Source of the DNA: Hyphomicrobium_A sp041659545
GTDB taxonomy: Bacteria > Pseudomonadota > Alphaproteobacteria > Rhizobiales > Hyphomicrobiaceae
Length of the DNA stretch: 64,000 nt
Direction: 5' to 3'
NCBI GenBank assembly: GCA_041659545.1
Contig: JBAZYB010000001.1
Location: forward strand, 62,001 to 126,000
Shown here: positions 35,177 through 41,722 of the stretch, piece by piece
Layout: the number at the start of each line of letters is the position of its first letter
How positions within the stretch are numbered: the first letter of the stretch is position 1
Made by a program: the position numbers and the translations under genes
Notes under the pieces: model-generated
Seen by the model: the letters and a program-made list of their open reading frames with translations, nothing else
What the model was told of the DNA's origin: nothing
Database searches by the model: none

Positions 35177-35738
35177 GCATCCAGCGCGAGCGCGGATTCT
35201 GCTCGTCACGGCGCTCAGTGTGTCGCGCCCAATTGCCGCGCTGGTCTTCGCATGCATAGCGTTTCAAGACTTCAGTACGAAGGTGGTCGTATCTGTCTAC
35301 TTGGTGGCCGCTTTTAGCGATCTTCTTGATGGCTATGTTGCGCGCCGACTCTGCGTGACAACCTTCTTCGGGCGGATTGTTGACCTAATTGGTGACAAGG
35401 CTCTCAGCGTCGTGTCGCTGCTGTACGCAGCTGCAAGAGAGGTCGATATCCGTCCGCTCGCAGTGATCGCAGTTCGCGAGATCATCACCCTCGGTGCGAG
35501 GATTCTCGTTGTTGACGGGAGACCTCTTCTCCCGACAAGCCGTGTCTTTGGTGGTGCGCTTGCGGTTCTGCTTTGGGGCACCACGGCACTGTTAGTCGTC
35601 GATCGCGCCGACGGCCACTTTCGCGAATGGATCGCGGCAGGCTACTGGTTATGCGCTATTGCGATGTTTCTGAATTTAACCATTCGGATCGTCGCAAACC
35701 GAAGGCGAATTATGGTGTCGGCACTAGGGAGCGAATGA
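35175..35738 (+). CDS. CDP-alcohol phosphatidyltransferase family protein (gene A of cassette 1)
   Basis: This 187-residue membrane protein has the full CDP-alcohol motif D-X2-D-G-X2-A-R-X8-G-X3-D-X3-D, read as SDLLDGYVARRLCV followed by TTFFGRIVDLIGDKA (res ~48-76), and about five transmembrane segments. Such enzymes join a CDP-diacylglycerol or CDP-alcohol to an alcohol such as glycerol-phosphate or inositol-phosphate. The exact product is unknown. The ATG uses two bases of the recombination site, nine bases after the recombinase stop, so expression is likely coupled to the recombinase in this orientation. It converges on and overlaps the next gene by 29 bp. Confidence 0.87.
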   Translation: MHPARARILLVTALSVSRPIAALVFACIAFQDFSTKVVVSVYLVAAFSDLLDGYVARRLCVTTFFGRIVDLIGDKALSVVSLLYAAAREVDIRPLAVIAVREIITLGARILVVDGRPLLPTSRVFGGALAVLLWGTTALLVVDRADGHFREWIAAGYWLCAIAMFLNLTIRIVANRRRIMVSALGSE

Positions 35739-36861
35739 GTGGGGCTGCCCCCCGAAGGAGGTCGAATGCGAGGGATACCGCGGATGGAGTCACTGCCAAA
35801 CCGATGTATCCGGCAAACAGCCTCAAATGCGGGTAGTTTGAGATCGATTGGATGCGAGTCGAGAGTCTCTCGAAATACTCAAGCGCCTCGTTGCCCTCAC
35901 TGACAGTCGCGACAGACACGCTGGCGCCATTGACGATTCGGTTGTAGTAGTCCTGCTGCAACGCCCTCACAGATCGCATTGCCTCCTTCTTGAGCGCAAC
36001 GATATCTGTTCTGAGAAATGCCATCGGAACGGCATAGGCAAACGCCGCCGAAAACAGCAACACCGAGACACCCATAAGGGGCGTTACGTCGGCGGCGCGA
36101 TGAATCGCGAATGCTGCGGCGGTCACTAGCGAACCTAGAAGTACCGCAGTGATGATTGGCGCGGTGATCAGACCCGGTACAAAGCCAAGACCGCCGGCGT
36201 CATCGGGATGAAACGGGATCAGTTTCAGGTGCCCCTCTGTCCGCGCGCGCCTGATACGAGTCAGGACGCTGACGAGGATTGCCGTGTGAACCAGAGCGAT
36301 ATAAGGGAGAAGCCAGATAAAGAGATATGCCTTGTACAGCCTCGTGATCCAAAATCCCGCCTGGTGATTATTTGAGTCCCAAAAATCGTAAGCCACGACG
36401 ATTCCGGGCAGCTGGTTTTGATATGTATTCCAAACAAACGCGACTAAACCAGCGCCAAAGAACAGTGTGGCAGCCATGCGGCTGGCGCGATCACGGAGCT
36501 GCACAAATTGGAGGACCGGTTCAACAACCGCCTCGCTCCCTTTTCGTTCGTCCTTAGTGAATGCGCGAATCGTGGAGCGCGCTCTTACGAGGTTCGCCAA
36601 CGAGCGCCGAATTGTTAGCGGCAGCGCGACCTGGAGGCCCACGAAAGCCCATATTGCGGGGTGCTCAAATAGACCGACATCGCGGCCGGGGAGGAAGAAG
36701 CTGCGGTCCCAAAGGCCGGCCAGGAGAATCGCACCGCAAGCCAACCCAGCCAAGACGTAGTTCTGGCCGAGGAATCCAAGGTTCAGGACTCTGCCGACTT
36801 GTCGATGGAGGGAGTAACCACCGCCTTCTAGGGCCGCGCTGAGCCGAACGGCGGTACGCAT
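35710..36861 (-). CDS. Multi-pass membrane protein of unknown function (gene B of cassette 1)
   Basis: The 383-residue protein has six to seven hydrophobic segments (e.g. YVLAGLACGAILLAGLW, WAFVGLQVALPLTI, IWLLPYIALVHTAILVSVL, ITAVLLGSLVTAAAFAI, GVSVLLFSAAFAYAVPM). Cytoplasmic loops carry IPFHPDDAGGLGFVPG and a helical region near KKEAMRSVRALQQDYYN. I do not recognise the family. Its ATG at 36859-36861 is formed by the right-hand recombination site exactly as gene A's ATG is formed by the left one. Inversion of the cassette would place this gene directly behind the recombinase. Confidence 0.75.
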   Translation of the reverse strand: MRTAVRLSAALEGGGYSLHRQVGRVLNLGFLGQNYVLAGLACGAILLAGLWDRSFFLPGRDVGLFEHPAIWAFVGLQVALPLTIRRSLANLVRARSTIRAFTKDERKGSEAVVEPVLQFVQLRDRASRMAATLFFGAGLVAFVWNTYQNQLPGIVVAYDFWDSNNHQAGFWITRLYKAYLFIWLLPYIALVHTAILVSVLTRIRRARTEGHLKLIPFHPDDAGGLGFVPGLITAPIITAVLLGSLVTAAAFAIHRAADVTPLMGVSVLLFSAAFAYAVPMAFLRTDIVALKKEAMRSVRALQQDYYNRIVNGASVSVATVSEGNEALEYFERLSTRIQSISNYPHLRLFAGYIGLAVTPSAVSLAFDLLRGAAPLIRSLVPTP

Positions 36862-36874
36862 AATTCCCAGTTAT
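36860..36874 (-). repeat. Putative recombination site, right (inverted) copy of element 1
   Basis: ATAATTCCCAGTTAT is the exact reverse complement of the left site at 35162-35176. The sequence immediately outside it (36875-36994) is the reverse complement of the recombinase 3' end (35042-35161) with one mismatch, as expected for the inverted junction of the cassette with the recombinase. Confidence 0.75.
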
Positions 36875-37076
36875 TGATGCCTCCCGGTTAGGCGAGAGAG
36901 CGTGTCTGCCCTGTCCATTCGATTCCGGAGGACAAGGTCGCTGACTTGCGCATAGATTTGGGTGGTTGTAGTGCTCGAATGCCCGAGCAGGCGCNNNNNN
37001 NNNNAAGACCAGCGCGGCAATTGGGCGCGACACACTGAGCGCCGTGACGAGCAGAATCCGCGCTCGCGCTGGATGC
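36875..37076 (-). repeat. Inverted recombinase tail, N gap and inverted cassette start
   Basis: 36875-36994 repeats 35042-35161 in reverse with one difference (it changes HSSITTT to HSSTTTT). 36995-37004 are Ns. 37005-37076 repeats 35177-35248 in reverse without a difference. Read on the minus strand these pieces are cassette start - gap - recombinase end - site - gene B. I take this as scaffolded contigs carrying the alternative cassette orientation. A genuine inverted duplication is the other explanation. Confidence 0.7.
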
Positions 37077-37091
37077 ATAATTCCCAGTTAT
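37077..37091 (-). repeat. Putative recombination site next to the outer flank of element 1
   Basis: This is a third exact ATAATTCCCAGTTAT. To its left is the reversed start of gene A (CAT ATG position 37076-37078), and to its right new flanking sequence (cgttacagctac). It is therefore the junction of the inverted cassette with the right-hand chromosome flank. Confidence 0.7.
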
Positions 37092-37160
37092 CGTTACAGC
37101 TACTGCCGAGGTCTGGGAATGATACACCCTCCCGGTGAGGAATCACGTCGCGCTGGTGGC

Positions 37161-37499
37161 TTAGATAACGGCCCTGACCAAGAATTGGCGTGTTAGAAAG
37201 ACGGCCACCACCACCAAGGCGGTTCCGGCCAGAGACGCTCGTGAATAGTTGTCTTCGTGGGTATGGCCGCCCATGGCTAAATAGGTCAACTCATCTGCAA
37301 CTAGCCCCAGGCCTATCGCAAAGAACGGCAGCGAGTTTAGCGAGAGACCTACTGCGACGGCCACAAGGCCAAATGAATAGTGGTGGAGACGAACGCCAAA
37401 AACGGTCGGGCCTGGCACTGGTCGAATGTAGAGAAACGCTCGGATGACGCCGACGGTCGATAGAAAGAGGAAAAAGAAATGATTGCCTAGGTCATGCAT
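37161..37499 (-). CDS. Small membrane protein of unknown function
   Basis: The 112-residue protein has three to four hydrophobic stretches (HFFFLFLSTVGVIRAFLYI, YSFGLVAVAVGLSLNSL, FFAIGLGLVADELTYLAM, AGTALVVVAVFLTRQFL). It contains several His (GVRLHHYSFG, GGHTHEDNYS) that might bind metal or haem. I recognise no family. It lies just outside the recombinase element, reading toward it, and has no evident operon partner. Confidence 0.6.
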   Translation of the reverse strand: MHDLGNHFFFLFLSTVGVIRAFLYIRPVPGPTVFGVRLHHYSFGLVAVAVGLSLNSLPFFAIGLGLVADELTYLAMGGHTHEDNYSRASLAGTALVVVAVFLTRQFLVRAVI

Positions 37500-37617
37500 G
37501 GGTTCTGCAAGAGACTGTTAGGAAGGAACCTAGGGGAAGTATACCAGTCGCAAACAGCGAGGTCTAACGATGGGAGGTCCGACCTTTACGCTGCGGGCCA
37601 CCGAGGTGAGACGGAAG

Positions 37618-37855
37618 AGCTCTCACCGTCTTCCTCCATCCCACAAATGGGAGATGACGGCACAGGATGACAGGGGGAGCCGAAGAACGTGGCAGATTGG
37701 GTGCGAAGCATGGAGACGAGGTTCAGGCTCTTCGGATTTCTGCCATCCACTGCCAATTACTGCGGCTTGTGCTAGTTAGCAGCGTGGCTGCTCTGCCATG
37801 CTCTGCTGCCTTATGCCGTCAGATATTCTGAAATTACACTCGGATATCACTCACG
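37618..37855 (+). repeat. Dispersed hairpin repeat with 10-bp period, copy B
   Basis: The left arm is degenerate (GACGGCACAGGATGACAG). The shared centre GCATGGAGACGAGGTTCAGG follows, then right-arm 10-mers (CTGCCATCCACTGCCAATTA), GTGCTAGTTAGC, and the end GTCAGATATTCTGAAATTACACTC. It lies directly after the 37161-37499 gene region and abuts the stop of the downstream glycosyltransferase-like gene. Confidence 0.8.
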
Positions 37856-37858
37856 TGG

Positions 37859-39457
37859 TCATCGCGGCCGTAATCCTGTTGGGCCCACTCCGCCCGCCGC
37901 CCCAGGCGAACTGGGCTCGACCTTGTGAAACGCGTCGTTACCAAACTCAATCATGCACGGCTCACCAGAGCCCGCTGGGGAGTCGGTCGTTGCGGCCTCG
38001 ACGAAACCATTGCGCAATACGTACGCGCCACGAATGTGGTCAGGGAGCCCAACAACGTCCGTTGGCGTACAGTCGAGATTCGCCTGCCGAAACAGCGTCA
38101 GCACACGGTCTCGTTCCGCGGCGGCGGCCAGCCAGGGGCTCAAATGTGCCCGCACTACGATCAGGAAGCCTACGACCAGCACGCCCGTCAAGACAATGGA
38201 CAGCCGATTCGGTAGCCACCGCACTACCGCCACAGTGATGACTGCCCACGCCGCGGCCCCGGCGTAGAGGTAGCGAGAGCCCTGCAGATCGTCCGATACA
38301 AACAGCATGGTTCCCAACGGTGCGACCGTCACAACAACCCATAGTCCAAGAGCTAGCACCAAACGCGCGTTCCTGGCATTCGTCCACCAAGAGATCGCGG
38401 AACCCACCAGCACCGCCGGCCACCAGAGGGCGAACGCAAGGACCAGCCAGGGAACAGTTGCCAGCAGTTGTGAATGAAAAGGGAGCCCAAGGAAGCCGAA
38501 AGGACGGCTGAGCATCTCCTTGACCACGTATCCGGAAACAGATGCAAGCGGTGGCGCGGTCGCAAAACCACCGATGACGCGGATCAGCACGTATGTGCCA
38601 ACGATTGCGAACGAGGCGGCAACAGCCACCCGCGCCTGCCTGAGGGTTGAGTGCGGCGACACCCACGCGGTGATCGCGAGCAATATCGGTAGTACCACGC
38701 CAACCTCTTTTGACGCCAGCGCCGCCGTCGTCAGCACCGCGGCGATAACAACTTGCGTTACGCCGTGGGTTGTGGCCACCGCAACGCAAGCCGCGAGCAT
38801 GAACAAGACGACTGTAATATCGAAAATGCCGGACGCCCACACGACGGGTTCGACGGCCCCTGGAAAGACCAGGAAGAGAGCGCCCGCGATCCATGCCTCC
38901 AGTCTCGCTAGGCCGAGTCGGGCCGCGAGAGCCGCAACCAACGCTGCGTTGACGCCATGCAGCGCGATGCTGAACGCGTGCAGTCGCCATGGGATGTCAG
39001 AAGCTTCAACGCCCGTCGCGAGCAACCGCCACAAGGCCAGCGGCAATGGACGGAGATACTCCCACGAAAGCTCTGCGAGCACGCCCTGTTTCGCGCGACT
39101 CAAGAGGACGAAGTCGTCCGACAGAAGACCGATGGAGAGGGCCGGATAATATAGGAGCAGGGCTGACACGATTGCCACGGCAGCACCAACGAGCGTCACA
39201 CTCAAGCTCGTGGGAGCGACCACGGTTGTGTCACGCTGAATACCCTTACGAACAGCAACCACTGCTGTGATGATGAGTGCGGCCGTAAACAAGAACCACG
39301 CCGCCTCGGCTCGGTACCGCTTCGCGGAATCAAGCGCAAACAGGATCCCATTGAATGCGGCCCAGCTACCAAGCGCGCCCAGTATGACGACGTATCCTGC
39401 AGGCGGCATGGAATCGCGAAGGGATCCGGCGTGGAACGGCGAACGAATGAACTGCAT
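37859..39457 (-). CDS. Polytopic membrane glycosyltransferase-like protein (GT-C fold suspected)
   Basis: From the ATG at 39457 the protein is 532 residues; 39502 and 39409 are alternative starts. It has ten or more transmembrane segments. The first large loop carries SIGLLSDDFVLLSRAKQG, an Asp-Asp pair at the place where GT-C enzymes (ArnT/PMT type) have their catalytic acid. YLRPLPLALWRL and PGAVEPVVWASGIFD follow, also typical of such proteins of unknown substrate. A soluble tail of ~100 residues ends in a Pro/Gly stretch. It probably moves a lipid-linked sugar across or onto envelope molecules. The call is by topology and motif only. Confidence 0.65.
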   Translation of the reverse strand: MQFIRSPFHAGSLRDSMPPAGYVVILGALGSWAAFNGILFALDSAKRYRAEAAWFLFTAALIITAVVAVRKGIQRDTTVVAPTSLSVTLVGAAVAIVSALLLYYPALSIGLLSDDFVLLSRAKQGVLAELSWEYLRPLPLALWRLLATGVEASDIPWRLHAFSIALHGVNAALVAALAARLGLARLEAWIAGALFLVFPGAVEPVVWASGIFDITVVLFMLAACVAVATTHGVTQVVIAAVLTTAALASKEVGVVLPILLAITAWVSPHSTLRQARVAVAASFAIVGTYVLIRVIGGFATAPPLASVSGYVVKEMLSRPFGFLGLPFHSQLLATVPWLVLAFALWWPAVLVGSAISWWTNARNARLVLALGLWVVVTVAPLGTMLFVSDDLQGSRYLYAGAAAWAVITVAVVRWLPNRLSIVLTGVLVVGFLIVVRAHLSPWLAAAAERDRVLTLFRQANLDCTPTDVVGLPDHIRGAYVLRNGFVEAATTDSPAGSGEPCMIEFGNDAFHKVEPSSPGAAGGVGPTGLRPR

Positions 39458-39510
39458 CGAATCCGCAGTGTCCCTCAAACGGCCGGCCCGGTGCCAGCGC
39501 AATTGCGAGT

Positions 39511-39552
39511 GGGAGAATAGACCCCGTTCACATCCGTCGGGGCTATTCTCCC
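39511..39552 (-). terminator. Strong hairpin between the secreted-protein operon and the membrane gene
   Basis: GGGAGAATAGACCCCG (39511-39526) and CGGGGCTATTCTCCC (39538-39552) pair over 15 bp with one bulged base and an 11-base loop. It lies 9 bp after the stop of the 39561-39944 gene. No T-run follows, so it may be a processing or stabilising hairpin and not a classical terminator. Confidence 0.65.
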
Positions 39553-39560
39553 ATTGACAG

Positions 39561-39944
39561 CTAGATGTCGTCGCAGTCGTATTGCTGATTCAGATGTCCG
39601 TTGGAAGTCGGCGAGCCAGTGAAGTACCAGTCCCACGACAGCAACACGTATCCCACGCCGCCGTTCAGTCCGTAGATATCACAGGCCGCGCTGCCGTTGC
39701 TGATCGCAACATTCTGTCCCCAGTTTGCGGCGCAATCGACGTTGTTCGTCGCAGTGTACCAGTTCGAGAAATTACGTGAACCGGCGTAGCCGCCTCCGTA
39801 GTAGTGGCCGTACGCGTCCGCCGCGATAAAGCAGTTGTCTGAACGGGCCATCAGCGTCCCGCCGGGTGTGTGGTCAGCGAACACGAAGTAGGCCATCACC
39901 AGGGCCCATGTCGCCAAGATCGTTCGGGTTGTTTTGGTAGTCAT
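39561..39944 (-). CDS. Secreted Cys-containing small protein, paralogue 1
   Basis: The 127-residue protein has an N-terminal signal or anchor (ILATWALVMAYFVFADH). The mature part has four Cys (SDNCF, VDCAAN, AACDIYG, YDCDD) and is rich in Tyr/Gly/Asn. The C-terminus CDIYGLNGGVGYVLLSWDWY then QQYDCDDI is closely related to that of the adjacent gene product, so the two are paralogues. I recognise no family. It is the last gene of a three-gene unit headed by a thioredoxin-like protein, which suggests disulfide-dependent maturation outside the cytoplasm. Confidence 0.75.
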   Translation of the reverse strand: MTTKTTRTILATWALVMAYFVFADHTPGGTLMARSDNCFIAADAYGHYYGGGYAGSRNFSNWYTATNNVDCAANWGQNVAISNGSAACDIYGLNGGVGYVLLSWDWYFTGSPTSNGHLNQQYDCDDI

Positions 39945-39987
39945 CGTCGCTCCTAAATCGAATGCGTTGGTTGTGGGTTGGTTGGGA

Positions 39988-40374
39988 CTAGAGGTCGTCG
40001 CAGTCGTACGGCTGGACTAGGTTGCCGCTTCCACCGCCACCAAATAGCCAGTTCCAGTCCAGCACCACGTAGCCGACCCCGCCACGCAGGCCGTAGTTGG
40101 TGCATACGGATGAGCCCAATCCCCACGCCCAGTTCTGGCACGTGAGAGAACAATCGAGGGCTGTCGACGTGTTGCCAATGTAGAAATAGCTGCTCGTGCC
40201 AGAAGACCCGACATAGCCGTTCGCGTAGTCATGGCCATGCGCGTAGCCGCTGCACGAGCAAGCAGCCGACATCTCGGCGGCCGCTTCGCTGGTGACCATG
40301 TAACCTCGATCGACGACCATGAGGCCACCGATCAACAGCACCAACCCGATTACGTGTCGAAAACGGTTCTTCAT
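39988..40374 (-). CDS. Secreted Cys-rich small protein, paralogue 2
   Basis: I chose the ATG at 40374 (MKNRFRHVIGLVLLIGGLMV) because it gives a clean signal peptide and a GGAGA ribosome site, giving 128 residues. The mature protein has six Cys (AACSCSG, LDCSLTCQNW, VCTNYG, YDCDD). It shares with paralogue 1 the C-terminal pattern Y-G-L-x-G-G-V-G-Y-V-x-L-x-W-x-W and the final Y-D-C-D-D-[IL]. The even Cys count and secretion fit disulfide pairing. The function is unknown; secreted toxin, adhesin or signalling-peptide roles are all possible. Confidence 0.75.
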   Translation of the reverse strand: MKNRFRHVIGLVLLIGGLMVVDRGYMVTSEAAAEMSAACSCSGYAHGHDYANGYVGSSGTSSYFYIGNTSTALDCSLTCQNWAWGLGSSVCTNYGLRGGVGYVVLDWNWLFGGGGSGNLVQPYDCDDL

Positions 40375-40399
40375 TCCTGTCTCCTTTGCTGACATACCG

Positions 40400-40939
40400 T
40401 CACTGTGAGACGACACCGGTGATGTGTTCGCCGGTGGGCATACCGAGCAGCTGCCGCACCTCGTTCTGTCGTTCATTCAGGGCGCCGACCCATTGATTGA
40501 GCACGACACCTTTTGAGTCGAGGACGACGAGCGTGGGCGTTGCTGCGAACTTGAACTTCCTGGACAACGTTGACAGCACGGCGTCGGTTTGCACGCGGTG
40601 GCCGGCCAGGTAGCTGGTGATGGTCGACTCGGGCTCAAAGCCGACGGCGAGCAGCTGCGTGCGAAGGAGGGTTCGCCCTCTCGCGAGTTCCTCGTAGAAC
40701 GGCATGCTTTGCGTGCAGTACTTGCAGGTACTCGCCACAAAGAGCACTACAGTCTTGTCGGAGGCGCCGTAGTTGACGCGCTCCACTTCTGGGAAGGTAT
40801 CGCCTTGTTGATACGTGGGAGGCACGGTTGGGGACGACAAGTACTGGGACCACAACCGTTGTCCCAGTACGATGGTCATCATGGCCGATGCCACCAGCAG
40901 TCCGACGTTAGTTGCGGTGTCGAGTGTGAGACGTCTCAT
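40400..40939 (-). CDS. Membrane-anchored thioredoxin-like protein (redoxin fold)
   Basis: The 179-residue protein has an N-terminal transmembrane anchor (VGLLVASAMMTIVLGQRLW). It then has a thioredoxin/TlpA-like fold: KTVVLFVASTCKYCTQSMPFYEEL with a CxxC active site (CKYC), and the cis-Pro strand FAATPTLVVLDSKGVVL. It faces the periplasm and could reduce or isomerise disulfides. It is first in an operon with the two Cys-rich secreted proteins (spacing ~25 and ~45 bp), its likely substrates. GAGGAGAGG precedes the ATG. Confidence 0.85.
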   Translation of the reverse strand: MRRLTLDTATNVGLLVASAMMTIVLGQRLWSQYLSSPTVPPTYQQGDTFPEVERVNYGASDKTVVLFVASTCKYCTQSMPFYEELARGRTLLRTQLLAVGFEPESTITSYLAGHRVQTDAVLSTLSRKFKFAATPTLVVLDSKGVVLNQWVGALNERQNEVRQLLGMPTGEHITGVVSQ

Positions 40940-41112
40940 AGAGTTTCACCTCTCCTCTACTGGACAAGACAATCGAGAATAACCTCGCACAGACTAGGTC
41001 GCGTGCAAACCGATACACAAGGCGCGAAGTTGCGAATTGTGCGACAGATCCTGCGATGAGAGAATCCGCCATCATGTCCGTCTACTTAGAGTGACCCCCT
41101 CGCGGAGGGGCC

Positions 41113-41529
41113 ATGTACGGTCGCGTTGAGATCCACGCAGCGGTGCAGCGTTTGTTAGCTCATCTGTCGTCCGGCTTGCCTCTGCCAGGCAGCGCGCGAC
41201 ACGCGGCCAGACTGGTTGGCGTGAGCCACTCTCACCTGCATCACTTACTCAAGCAGCAACTCGGCCGAACCTACCTCGGCCTAGTCAGAGAGATCCGCGT
41301 CCAGCGTGCCTGTCAGCTGCTGGAATCGTGTCCGCAATCTTCGATATCCGAGGTAGCGGAGGCCACAGGCTACACAACGCGGTCGATGTGCAGAGATTTC
41401 GTGAGGATTCTCGGCGTGACGCCGTCCCAGACGCGAACACGTATCCCCGTCGTTCGGGCTGACATGACCTCGACGTCAGCTGCTCGGCCGGCTCCGTCGA
41501 CAAGGAGTTCCGCGCGTTCGGAACGATGA
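41113..41529 (+). CDS. AraC-family transcriptional regulator (DNA-binding domain only)
   Basis: This 138-residue protein consists of the AraC double helix-turn-helix: ARHAARLVGVSHSHLHHLLKQ (first HTH), then SISEVAEATGYTTRSMCRDFVRILGVTPSQ (second HTH and signature). It has no sensor domain and a Ser/Arg-rich tail. It is divergent from the thioredoxin/Cys-rich operon, with 173 bp between starts, and probably controls that operon. A CCCCTC-GCG-GAGGGG hairpin (41096-41110) overlaps its ribosome site, which may limit its translation. Confidence 0.83.
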   Translation: MYGRVEIHAAVQRLLAHLSSGLPLPGSARHAARLVGVSHSHLHHLLKQQLGRTYLGLVREIRVQRACQLLESCPQSSISEVAEATGYTTRSMCRDFVRILGVTPSQTRTRIPVVRADMTSTSAARPAPSTRSSARSER

Positions 41530-41722
41530 TTACGAATGCGTGACTTGGACAATCGGGAGGCGCAAGCGGCCGAACTCGCTTGGCACGTTAGACAAACAAT
41601 ATGCGGACCGCGCCTCGCTTCTGAATTGAGAGGTGGAGGTTCTCAGCCATGCCTTCCGCAACGCGCCCAGTCCAATCGAACAGGCGTTTTGCGAGAATGC
41701 AGCAGTTCCGGCGAACTCTGTT

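Noticed and set aside
36665..37146. Fusion proteins read across the N gap
   Set aside because: They join reversed pieces of the recombinase and gene A through unknown bases; they are artefacts of the scaffold gap.
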